Source: CAZCDS01 sp964497585 (lineage in GTDB: Bacteria > Desulfobacterota > Desulfomonilia > Desulfomonilales > Desulfomonilaceae). Taken from it: a stretch of DNA of 64,000 bases. Below the pieces are notes generated by a model. That model saw only the letters and a program-made list of their open reading frames with translations, did no database searches and was not told the origin of the DNA. The number at the start of each line of letters is the position of its first letter. Position 1 is the first letter of the stretch. Of this stretch, positions 6,718 through 15,216 are shown in pieces. The position numbers and the translations under genes are program-made. The DNA lies in NCBI GenBank assembly GCA_964497585.1, contig CAZCDS010000003.1, positions 189,623-253,622 of the forward strand, given 5' to 3'.

Positions 6718-9700
6718 ATGGCTGAACTGCCAAAGGTAAAGTACACAGGCAAAATCCGGGAAATCAAGTTCGGTAAGCCTGGATGCGAAGTGGTTGTGGG
6801 AGGCGAGACCGGATACAACTTCTACTCATTTGAAGGTAAGACCCCGAATATTCCCAAGCTCGCACTCCAGGTTCTGGACATCGAACCCGAAGAATGGGCC
6901 GACGAGGCTCTCGCTCCTTTTAAGGACGTCCTGGGAGACCCGGTGGCATGGGCCAAGAAATGCGTCGACGAATACAAGGCCGATATTGTGACCCTCTGGC
7001 TCTCCGGCACCGATCCCAACGGTCAAGACCTTCCCGCGGACAAGGCCGCCGAGGTGAGCAAGAAGGTGGCAGAGGCGATCAATGTCCCGCTAATCGTATG
7101 GGGAACCTCCAGCGATGACAAGAACACCGAGGTCTTCAAGGCGGTATGCGAGGCCTGCGAGGGGCTCAACTTGGTTATCGGTCCTGTCACCGAGAATAAC
7201 TACAAACAGGTCGGTGCTGCCGCGATCGCCTACAAGCACGTGGTTGCTGCGAACTCGCCTATTGACATCAATCTTGCCAAGCAACTCAATATTCTGCTCG
7301 AGAATCTCGGCGTGCCGGAGGACAAGATACTGGTCGACCCGACTACCGGTGGAGTCGGCTACGGAATGGAGTATTGCTACTCCATCATGGAAAGGATCCG
7401 CCAGGCCGCGCTCACCCAGAACGACGACAAGCTCCAGTATCCCATCATCAACAACATAGCCGAGGAAGTTTGGAAGACGAAGGAAGCCAAGCTCTCCACG
7501 GAAGAGGACCCCAAACTCGGTGATGCGGGCGTGCGAGGCATCAATCTGGAGATCATTACTGCGGTGAGCTGCTTGCAGGGAGGATCGGACCTCCTCATCC
7601 TCAGACATCCCAAGACGCTCGAGCATGTGCGAAAATATCTCTCCGACATCATGATCGAAACCGATTTGGAGTCCATGGGCGTAGATATGTCGCTCGCCGC
7701 GGCGGAGGATAAGCCTGCACCAGCAGCCAAGCCCGCCCCGGCGAAGAAGCCCGCGCCGAAGAAAAAGCCTGCCCCCAAGAAGGCGAAACCAGCACCGAAG
7801 GAGGCTGAGAAACCGGCGCCTAAGGAGGCTAAGAAGCCGGCGCCCAAGGCTGAAGCTCCCAAAGAAGCTGAGGCGGAAGCCCCTCCGAAACCCGAGGCTC
7901 CCCCGAAGCCCGAGAAACCCGCCGCTGCACCTGTCGTCGCAGCAGACACGGCAAAGGAGGATAAGGATCTCATAATGGCAAATCTGACGACGGAAGACAT
8001 TCAAAGCCTGAAAGAGCTGGCGGGCGTTTTCAAGACGGTCAAGAACATTGCCGCCGGCCTGGGTAAGATAGTATCGGGCGAAGCTCCCGCCGCCGCTCCC
8101 GCTGCCCCCGCGGCCGCACCCGCAGCGCCGGTTGTGGCGCCCCCGCCCAAGAAGAAGGAACTCGAGCCCGCGGATTGGACAAAGCACACCATCGATCCGG
8201 TTACCCTCGAAGGGCTCAAAATAGCGGACCGAGAGGGCTATTCAACCGCATTTCACCGTTCCCGCACCATGACCGCCTGTCCCATAGGAAAGGGCGGCAC
8301 CTGCTGCAGGATCTGTAACATGGGTCCCTGCCGGGTAATCCCGCCGAAGGGCCGTGAAGAGACACCGGAAGAACGCAAGAAGAGGTGCGGTCTCTGCGGC
8401 GCCACCCCCGAAACCATTGCGGCCCGAAATTTCGCGAGGATGGTCGCAGCCGGCGCCGCGGCCCATAGCGATCACGGCCGCCATGTGGCACACACCTTCC
8501 TGCACGCGGCCAAAGGTGAGCTTCCCGACTACCAGATCAAAGACATTCCCAAACTCCTCGCGGTGGCCATGGACTTCGGCGTGGAGACCGAGGGGAGGGA
8601 GATCAAGGAAATTGCCGTTGAAGTCGGTGAGAAGGCCCTCGCAGAGTACGGCCAGCAGGACGGCGAGATCGCCTTCGTCAAACGCGCTCCGCTGAAGCGC
8701 CAGGAAATCTGGCGGAAAGAGGGCGTGGTTCCTCCGGGGATCGATCGCCCCGTTGTCGAAGTCATGCACATGACTCACATGGGCGTCAACCAGGAGATGG
8801 AGCATATCGTCCGGCTGGCGACCAAGTGCGCCCTGGCCGACGGATGGGGTGGCTCAATGATCGGAACCGACCTTTCGGATATCCTCTACGGAACACCTGT
8901 CCCCATTCTCGGCAAAGTGAACCTCGGGTGCATGAAAGAGGATACCGTCAATATCATTGTTCACGGGCATGAGCCCTCCCTCTCCATGGTCATCGTTCAG
9001 GCTGTTCAGGACCCCGAGATGATCGAGTATGCCAAAAGCAAGGGTGCGACTGGCGGGATCAGCCTCGGAGGGATCTGCTGCACCTCAAACGAGATCCTCA
9101 TGAGGCATGGTATTCCCATTGCGGGCAACTATCTCCAGCAGGAGATGGCGATCATCACGGGCGCGCTCGATTCGATGGTTGTGGATGTCCAGTGCATCAT
9201 GCAGGGTGTGGCCGAGCTGGCGAAGTGTTTCCACACCCAGATCGTGACCACGAGCCCGATCGCAAAAATGCAAGGGGCGTACAAGCATTATGATTTCGAT
9301 GAGGCTAAGGCGCTTGAGACTGCCCGAGAAATAGTCCGCGACGCCTGTGACAACTACGTCAACCGAGACAAGAGCAAAATCTCGATCCCGACCGAACAGC
9401 AGGATATGGTCGTCGGCTTCAGCCACGAGACCATAAACTACATGCTTGGCGGGATGTTCCGGGCCAGCTACCGGCCCCTCAACGACAATATCATAAACGG
9501 CAAGATCCGCGGCCTGGCAGGTATCGTCGGCTGCGGCAACGCCCGCATCAAACACGACGAGCTGCACGTTGTCCTGGCTAAGGAACTCATCAAGAACGAC
9601 GTGCTCGTACTCACCACCGGCTGTTCGGCCATTGCACTCGGGAAAGCGGGATTGCTCACGCCTGAAGCAGCACACAAATATGGTGGAGCGGGCCTGGCGG

Positions 9701-10143
9701 AGGTCTGTGAGACCGTCGGCATTCCGCCCGTGCTGCACATGGGCTCCTGCGTCGACAACAGCCGTATCCTCGTGGCTGCGACCGCGGTGGTCAGGGACGG
9801 CGGTCTCGGCGATGACATTAGCGACGTTCCCGCCGTGGGTGTGGCTCCCGAGTGGATGAGCGAAAAGGCCGTCTCAATCGGCCAGTATTTCGTAGCGTCG
9901 GGGGCATACGTCCTCTTCGGTGTGGGATTTCCCACGATCAACGAGGACGTCTGCACGAACTATCTCTTCAAGGATATCGAACACGTGTACGGCGGCAGGT
10001 GGGATTTCGTGGAGAAGGATCCCTATGAGATGGCCAAGAGATGCCTGGCCCACATCGACGCAAAGAGACAAGCACTCGGTATCGACAAGGCCAGAGAGCG
10101 CGTGCTCATGGATATGGCGATGCGCCGCGAACTGGGCGAGTAA
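6718..10143 (+). CDS. acsD-acsA: Fusion of corrinoid protein small subunit (AcsD/CdhD) and CO dehydrogenase catalytic subunit (AcsA/CooS)
   Basis: One 1141-residue open frame carries two Wood-Ljungdahl proteins. Residues 1 to about 320 are the TIM-barrel small subunit of the corrinoid iron-sulfur protein (DIVTLWLSGTDPNGQD, ILVDPTTGGVGYGMEY). Residues about 335-415 are a Lys/Pro/Ala/Glu linker with repeats such as KPAPKEAEKPAPKEAKKPAP. From residue 420 comes the Ni-Fe-S CODH catalytic chain: the B/D-cluster segment CPIGKGGTCCRICNMGPCR near 521-539, GLCGATPETIAARN, the C-cluster ligand segments LGGICCTSNE, GCGNARIKHD, TTGCSAIALGK and GSCVDNSR. A second Ala/Pro linker follows the first helix of the CODH part. 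The ATG at 7975, opening the CODH part, has AAGGAT six bases upstream, so a stand-alone CODH might also be made. The enzyme interconverts CO and CO2 and passes CO to AcsB. Confidence 0.93.
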   Translation: MAELPKVKYTGKIREIKFGKPGCEVVVGGETGYNFYSFEGKTPNIPKLALQVLDIEPEEWADEALAPFKDVLGDPVAWAKKCVDEYKADIVTLWLSGTDPNGQDLPADKAAEVSKKVAEAINVPLIVWGTSSDDKNTEVFKAVCEACEGLNLVIGPVTENNYKQVGAAAIAYKHVVAANSPIDINLAKQLNILLENLGVPEDKILVDPTTGGVGYGMEYCYSIMERIRQAALTQNDDKLQYPIINNIAEEVWKTKEAKLSTEEDPKLGDAGVRGINLEIITAVSCLQGGSDLLILRHPKTLEHVRKYLSDIMIETDLESMGVDMSLAAAEDKPAPAAKPAPAKKPAPKKKPAPKKAKPAPKEAEKPAPKEAKKPAPKAEAPKEAEAEAPPKPEAPPKPEKPAAAPVVAADTAKEDKDLIMANLTTEDIQSLKELAGVFKTVKNIAAGLGKIVSGEAPAAAPAAPAAAPAAPVVAPPPKKKELEPADWTKHTIDPVTLEGLKIADREGYSTAFHRSRTMTACPIGKGGTCCRICNMGPCRVIPPKGREETPEERKKRCGLCGATPETIAARNFARMVAAGAAAHSDHGRHVAHTFLHAAKGELPDYQIKDIPKLLAVAMDFGVETEGREIKEIAVEVGEKALAEYGQQDGEIAFVKRAPLKRQEIWRKEGVVPPGIDRPVVEVMHMTHMGVNQEMEHIVRLATKCALADGWGGSMIGTDLSDILYGTPVPILGKVNLGCMKEDTVNIIVHGHEPSLSMVIVQAVQDPEMIEYAKSKGATGGISLGGICCTSNEILMRHGIPIAGNYLQQEMAIITGALDSMVVDVQCIMQGVAELAKCFHTQIVTTSPIAKMQGAYKHYDFDEAKALETAREIVRDACDNYVNRDKSKISIPTEQQDMVVGFSHETINYMLGGMFRASYRPLNDNIINGKIRGLAGIVGCGNARIKHDELHVVLAKELIKNDVLVLTTGCSAIALGKAGLLTPEAAHKYGGAGLAEVCETVGIPPVLHMGSCVDNSRILVAATAVVRDGGLGDDISDVPAVGVAPEWMSEKAVSIGQYFVASGAYVLFGVGFPTINEDVCTNYLFKDIEHVYGGRWDFVEKDPYEMAKRCLAHIDAKRQALGIDKARERVLMDMAMRRELGE

Positions 10144-10227
10144 CCACTGATTCCGTGATGAACCGGGGGAGAGTTCGCCGCTCTCCTCCGTCTCAAGTTA
10201 TCAAGTCTCCAGAGGAGGATATTCACT

Positions 10228-12435
10228 GTGTCCAAAATCATAGCAGCCAACGTCATAGCCGGTGCTCACAAGGTCTACGAGAAGGCCAGGAAGCAGTACG
10301 AGAAGGCTGTCAAGAAGCATGGGAAGAAGAAAGAAATCGCCTTCCCCAACACCGGCTACTACTTGCCGGTCATCTACGGAATCCTCGGCTATCCGGTCAA
10401 GACGCTTGGGGATGCCGGGGTTGTGCTGGACCAATCCGAGAAATTACTCCCGGCTCCCGTCCGCGAGAAAACCCACCTGCCCTACCTCGGGCCGGTACTA
10501 GACGCGGGCATGGCGAGTCTTTTCAATTACGAAATCATCGAGGCAATTCGCTACGTGGAAGACCCGGACTTCTATCTTCCCGCAGAAGACCCCACCGACG
10601 ACAAGCTCTGGCTCGGCGCTGCCGACGATGTAATCCTGAGAAAGCGCGGGGTGGAGTTCGTCGACGGTACGGCTCCCGGGTTTGCAGCAGTCGTAGGATC
10701 CGCGCCCTCCAAAGAGGTCGCCGCGGAGATGGCACTCGAGTTGCAGAAGAAGAACCTGTACGTCTTCATGGCTGCGGATTATGCGGGGACCAGCTTCTCC
10801 CAACAGCTCGTGGACGCTGGGGTTCAGGTCGGTTGGCCCACGCGATTGGTTCCCTTCGGGCCGGACATCTCTTCCGCGATCTTCGCGCTTGGGTTCGCCA
10901 CCCGTGCCGCGCTGAGCTTTGGTGGCGTGCAGCCGGGCGATTATCGCCAGGTCCTCATCTATAACAAGGACCGTGTCTTCGCGTTCGTTCTCGCCTTGGG
11001 CGATGTCACCGACGAATGGTACGCGGCCGCTGCAGGAGCTATCAACTACGGCTTCCCCACTATCGCGGATACCCCGATTCCGCAAATCCTGCCGACAGGC
11101 GTATGCACATACGAGCACGTCATCTCCAACATCCCGCACAACGAAATGGTCAACAAGGCGGTCGAGGTCAGGGGTCTCAAGGTGACGGTGACGGAGGTCC
11201 CCGTTCCCGTCGCGTACGGTCCCGCGTTCGAGGGTGAGCGGATCCGAGGGGAAGACATCTTCATGGAAGCTGGCGGTGGCAAGACCCAGGCCGTTGAGCT
11301 GACCGTCATGAAGGAGATGGACGAAGTCGAGGACGGCAAGGTCGAACTGATCGGACCGGACCTGAAGGACATTGAGGCGGGCACGAGACTGCCGTTGGGA
11401 ATTCTCGTCGAGGTCGCCGGCCGAAAGATGCAGAGCGACTTCGAACCGATTCTCGAGCGCCAGATCCACCACCTCATCAACTACGCCCAAGGTTTGATGC
11501 ACATAGGCCAGAGGGACATCGCCTGGGTGCGCATCGGCAAGGGCGCGATCGAGAAGGGCTTCACCCTGTCGCACATCGGATCGATCCTCCACGCCAAGTA
11601 CCACCAGGACTTCGGATCGGTGCTCGACAAGGTGCAGGTGAAGATCTTCACGGAACAGGCGGACGTGGACAAGCTTCTCGCTCGGGCAAGAGACACCTAC
11701 GCAGCGAGAGACGCTCGTGTCGAGGGCATGACCGACGAAGACGAGGAAATCTTCTACTCATGCACGCTCTGCCAGAGCTTCGCGCCGTCTCACGTCTGCG
11801 TCGTCACGCCCGAGAGGACCGGACTCTGCGGCGCGTACAACTGGCTGGACTGCAAGGCATCCTTTGAGATCAATCCCACCGGTCCGAACCAGCCCATCGA
11901 AAAGGGCAATGTGATAGATGAACTCCTCGGCCAGTGGGAGGGCGTCAACAGCTTCGTGCAGCAGGCTTCTCGAGGCAAGGTCGAGAAGTACAACGCCTAC
12001 TCGATCATGATTGACCCCATGACTTCCTGCGGTTGTTTCGAGTGTATCGCGGCGGTTCTGCCTGTGGCCAATGGCGTCATGACCGTTGACCGGGATTACA
12101 AGGGAATGACACCCTGCGGCATGAAGTTCACCACGCTGGCGGGAAGCGCGGGCGGCGGTAATATCACACCCGGCTTCGTGGGCCACAGTAAACTCTACAT
12201 CCTGTCTGCCAAATTCATCTCTGCGGAAGGTGGCATCCTGCGCCTCGTCTGGATGCCCAAGGGGCTTAAAGAGACTTTGGGCGATCGGATCAACAAGCGA
12301 GGCGATGAGCTGGGGATTTCGAACCTCGCCGACAGGATCGCGGACGAGACTGTGGGAACTACGGAGGATGAAATTCTTCCGTTCCTCCAGGAGAAGGAGC
12401 ATCCAGCCCTAACCCTGGACCCGATCGTCGGCTGA
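10228..12435 (+). CDS. acsB: Acetyl-CoA synthase (ACS alpha subunit)
   Basis: Makes acetyl-CoA from CO, CoA and the methyl group on the corrinoid protein, at the Ni-Ni-[4Fe-4S] A-cluster. The A-cluster ligands are all present: Cys512, 515, 524 and 534 (SCTLCQSF, HVC, TGLCGAYNW) and the Cys-Gly-Cys at 601-603 (TSCGCFEC). They line up with Cys506/509/518/528 and 595-597 of the Moorella enzyme with a constant offset of six. The N-terminal domain starts with a Lys-rich helix. The length of 735 residues is typical of bacterial AcsB. The GTG start follows GAGGAGG at about 10212-10218. It is transcribed with the CODH fusion and acsC. Confidence 0.97.
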   Translation: MSKIIAANVIAGAHKVYEKARKQYEKAVKKHGKKKEIAFPNTGYYLPVIYGILGYPVKTLGDAGVVLDQSEKLLPAPVREKTHLPYLGPVLDAGMASLFNYEIIEAIRYVEDPDFYLPAEDPTDDKLWLGAADDVILRKRGVEFVDGTAPGFAAVVGSAPSKEVAAEMALELQKKNLYVFMAADYAGTSFSQQLVDAGVQVGWPTRLVPFGPDISSAIFALGFATRAALSFGGVQPGDYRQVLIYNKDRVFAFVLALGDVTDEWYAAAAGAINYGFPTIADTPIPQILPTGVCTYEHVISNIPHNEMVNKAVEVRGLKVTVTEVPVPVAYGPAFEGERIRGEDIFMEAGGGKTQAVELTVMKEMDEVEDGKVELIGPDLKDIEAGTRLPLGILVEVAGRKMQSDFEPILERQIHHLINYAQGLMHIGQRDIAWVRIGKGAIEKGFTLSHIGSILHAKYHQDFGSVLDKVQVKIFTEQADVDKLLARARDTYAARDARVEGMTDEDEEIFYSCTLCQSFAPSHVCVVTPERTGLCGAYNWLDCKASFEINPTGPNQPIEKGNVIDELLGQWEGVNSFVQQASRGKVEKYNAYSIMIDPMTSCGCFECIAAVLPVANGVMTVDRDYKGMTPCGMKFTTLAGSAGGGNITPGFVGHSKLYILSAKFISAEGGILRLVWMPKGLKETLGDRINKRGDELGISNLADRIADETVGTTEDEILPFLQEKEHPALTLDPIVG

Positions 12436-12470
12436 TCCGTAGCAAACGGGCAGAACAGGATACAATCGCG

Positions 12471-12498
12471 AGGGGGCGCACTATCTCGCACGCCCCCT
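12471..12498 (+). other. Intra-operon hairpin between acsB and acsC
   Basis: AGGGGGCG (12471-12478) pairs with CGCCCCCT (12491-12498) across a 12-base loop. A weak T-rich tract (TTGTTATTCTTT) follows some 15 bases later. It could be a processing or attenuation point that sets the relative levels of acsB and acsC rather than a full terminator. Confidence 0.45.
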
Positions 12499-12559
12499 TG
12501 CTCGTCGGTTGTTATTCTTTAAAGAACCAGTCAGTAGCTGCCTGGGGAGGTCTTAGTCT

Positions 12560-13900
12560 ATGGCACTATCAGGAATTCAAATCTTCAAAATGATGCCCAA
12601 GAAGAACTGTGGGGAATGTGGAGTCCCCACATGTCTCGCGTTCGCTATGAACTTGGCCGCGGGTAAAGCCGAGTTGGAAGCATGTCCCTATGTCTCCGAC
12701 GAGGCCAAGGAAGCCCTCGCATCCGCATCCGCGCCTCCTATCCGAACCGTGGAGATTGGCACGGGCGACAACGCCGTCAAGACCGGCGGAGAAACGGTTC
12801 TCTTCCGCCATGAAAAAACGTTCAACAATCCGACGGCCCTGGCTTGTCTTATCGCGTCGTCCGATGATGACGCCACGGTCGACGAGAAGCTCAAGGCGTT
12901 CAACGAACTCAAGTACGAACGGGTAGGACTTATACTTAAGCCCGACCTCCTCGCAGTTAAGGACGGTGGAGACCCGGCCCGCTTTGCCGCGGTCGCCAAG
13001 AAGGTCTCCGACGCAGGCGCTCCTCTCATTCTCATCAGTGAGAGCATCGACGCGTTCAAGGCAGCCCTCGCGGAAGTTGGCAAGAACAAGCCCCTGCTCT
13101 ACGCAGCGACGCAAGCCAACGCAGACGAAGTCTCCGCGTTGGCCAAGGAGCATGACTGCTCACTCACCGTCAAGGCCGACAAAGTGGGCGATGTGGCTAA
13201 ACTCAGCAAGAAGATGATGGATGCGGGACACAAGGACATCGTCCTTGATACCGGCGCACGGGACGTCCCAACTCTGCTGAGAGACAATATCATGATTCGG
13301 CGTTTGGCTCTGGAGTCCCTGTATCGGCCGCTGGGCTTCCCCACCATCGTCTTCCCCTGTGAGATGGCCGACAATCCGATGGACGAAGCTGTTGTCGCGG
13401 GAACGTTCATCTCCAAGTACGGCGGCATTGCCGTACTGAGCGACTTCCGGGGTGAGCTGCTCTTCCCACTCTTGCTGCAGCGGCTGAACATCTTCACCGA
13501 TCCGCAGCGACCCATGACGACCGAGGAGGGAATCTACCCCGTCGGCAATCCGGGAGAAGACTCACCGGTCTTGATTACAAGCAACTTCTCGCTTACATAC
13601 TTCATCGTCTCCGGGGAGATCGAATCGAGCCGTGTCCCGACATGGCTGCTCGTGCAGAATACCGACGGCCTATCAGTGCTCACCGCTTGGGCGGCCGGCA
13701 AGTTTGTTGCCGACCTGATCGGACCGTTCGTGAAGAAGTCGGGCATAGAGGAAAAAACCAAACAGAGGACAATCGTTATACCGGGAGCGGCCGCGGTCAT
13801 CAGCGGCGACCTGGAAGAGGAGTTGCCTGATTGGACAGTGGCTATCGGACCAAGGGAGGGTGCGCACATTCCAGCATACCTCCGGCAGAACTATCTGTAG
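12560..13900 (+). CDS. acsC: Corrinoid iron-sulfur protein large subunit
   Basis: Large subunit of the corrinoid/Fe-S protein that carries the methyl group from methyltetrahydrofolate to acetyl-CoA synthase. The N-terminal [4Fe-4S] domain has Cys17, 20, 25 and 42 (KKNCGECGVPTC, ELEACP), the C-x2-C-x4-C-x16-C pattern of the family. A TIM-barrel domain and a C-terminal cobalamin-binding region with a GAAAVISGDLEEELPDW segment follow. At 446 residues it has the normal length. Its small-subunit partner is the N-terminal part of the fusion protein upstream. Confidence 0.95.
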   Translation: MALSGIQIFKMMPKKNCGECGVPTCLAFAMNLAAGKAELEACPYVSDEAKEALASASAPPIRTVEIGTGDNAVKTGGETVLFRHEKTFNNPTALACLIASSDDDATVDEKLKAFNELKYERVGLILKPDLLAVKDGGDPARFAAVAKKVSDAGAPLILISESIDAFKAALAEVGKNKPLLYAATQANADEVSALAKEHDCSLTVKADKVGDVAKLSKKMMDAGHKDIVLDTGARDVPTLLRDNIMIRRLALESLYRPLGFPTIVFPCEMADNPMDEAVVAGTFISKYGGIAVLSDFRGELLFPLLLQRLNIFTDPQRPMTTEEGIYPVGNPGEDSPVLITSNFSLTYFIVSGEIESSRVPTWLLVQNTDGLSVLTAWAAGKFVADLIGPFVKKSGIEEKTKQRTIVIPGAAAVISGDLEEELPDWTVAIGPREGAHIPAYLRQNYL

Positions 13901-14221
13901 AAGGTGCTGAATTCGTTCCGGACTGGGGAGAGGACTCACTGCTGGGGATCGCCCGCGGTCCGGTCCGGTAGCTTGGGAAACAGCCCGGATGGCAAGGCAT
14001 TTCGAGCGTTTCGTTATCGCGAAGCGGGTTGGAAGTGCCCGCTCTCCCGGAAGAGGGTACGACGACCACGTCCCTTGAGTGGTCGTCATGCAAGCAACCG
14101 TTTGGGTTCCATATCAAAGGGAATCGGTGTCAAACCGGCTTATCATCGCCTGCTGGAGCCGGGCCGTTTACAATGGGGTTCCTTGCAGGGACAGGAGTCA
14201 AACTAGTAGGAGGTATGTTCC
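13901..14221. other. acsC-acsE spacer with a 9-bp hairpin
   Basis: This 321-base gap inside the operon has no convincing gene. It holds a perfect inverted repeat, GACGACCAC (14061-14069) with GTGGTCGTC (14079-14087), nine-base loop, with no T-run after it. It may be an RNA processing or stabilising element, or the site may precede a separate acsE promoter that I cannot place. Confidence 0.4.
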
Positions 14222-15112
14222 ATGATCAACGTGGTGGCTGAGAATATCAACATCATGTCGAAGTATACTGGCAATGCCATGCGAGAAAAGAACCCCGCGC
14301 CCATCCAGGAATGGGCGAAGAAGCTCACGGAAAAGGGCGCCGATCTCCTCGACCTCAATCTCGGTCCCGCTCGAAAGGGCGGTCCGGAGATGATGCAGTG
14401 GTTGGTCAAGACCGTACAGGAAGTCACAGACCTCCCTCTGTTTCTGGACACCACCAACAATGAGGCCATTGAGGCGGGTCTGCAGGTCTACGAGCCGAAG
14501 GACGGTCCGGCGGTCATCAATTCCATCATGGCGACCCCGGAACGTATGGCGCTCCAATTGCCCCTCGTCACCAAGTACGGCTGCGAAATGGTGGGGCTCA
14601 TGTGGGGTCCCGACGGGATACCGCGGGATGAGAACGAACGGGCCATGCTGCTCGACAGCATGATGACCCAGGCCGCGGAGCATGGGATCGACCTGGAGAG
14701 CATATGGTTCGACCCCATCGTCGTGCCTGTCTCCTCCCAGCAACAGGAGCTGCAAGGATGTACGACCTTCATGCAGTGGCTGCCGGATCTTGCTCCCGGT
14801 GCGCAGTCTACGTGCGGTCTTTCCAATGTCTCCAACGGGTCGCCCGACGAATTGCGTGATATTCTGAACCAGGTCTACCTGAGCATTCTCAAGAGGTGCG
14901 GCATCACCTCGGCGATCCTCGACGGCTTTGATGAAGAGATCGTGAGGATCGCGCACGATGAGGAAATGGAACTCGAAGAGCTGGTGGGAAGGGTCGTTGA
15001 CGGCGAGGAAGTCGACATCTCGGGGCTTGACAAGAAGGAAGCGGACTTCGTGAAGACCGCCAAACTGCTCCTCGGACACTCCCTCTACTCGCATTCCTGG
15101 CTCGAACTGTAA
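14222..15112 (+). CDS. acsE: Methyltetrahydrofolate:corrinoid iron-sulfur protein methyltransferase
   Basis: Moves the methyl group of 5-methyltetrahydrofolate to Co(I) of the AcsCD corrinoid protein. It is a pterin-binding TIM barrel: INVVAENINIM at the start, ADLLDLNLGPARKGG (the DxNxG-type pterin motif), LFLDTTNNEAIEAGL, INSIMATPERM and TCGLSNVSNGSP. The length of 296 residues is slightly longer than the Moorella enzyme (about 262) because of a C-terminal acidic extension (EEDVDI-like, EELVGRVVDGEEVD). ATG 14222 follows AGGAGGT. It is the last gene before the terminator, completing the carbonyl branch. Confidence 0.93.
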   Translation: MINVVAENINIMSKYTGNAMREKNPAPIQEWAKKLTEKGADLLDLNLGPARKGGPEMMQWLVKTVQEVTDLPLFLDTTNNEAIEAGLQVYEPKDGPAVINSIMATPERMALQLPLVTKYGCEMVGLMWGPDGIPRDENERAMLLDSMMTQAAEHGIDLESIWFDPIVVPVSSQQQELQGCTTFMQWLPDLAPGAQSTCGLSNVSNGSPDELRDILNQVYLSILKRCGITSAILDGFDEEIVRIAHDEEMELEELVGRVVDGEEVDISGLDKKEADFVKTAKLLLGHSLYSHSWLEL

Positions 15113-15134
15113 GAATCCGCGGCACGTCACGAAA

Positions 15135-15165
15135 AAGGGGGAGACGATGTCTCCCCCTTCTCTTT
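15135..15165 (+). terminator. Rho-independent terminator of the CODH/ACS operon
   Basis: AAGGGGGAGAC pairs perfectly with GTCTCCCCCTT around a GAT loop (stem 15135-15145 and 15149-15159), followed by CTCTTTT. This is a strong intrinsic terminator directly after acsE. Confidence 0.88.
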
Positions 15166-15216
15166 TCTGTGCCCAGGGCACTGCTTCCTGGCAACCTCCC
15201 CGTGGGTCATTGCGCC

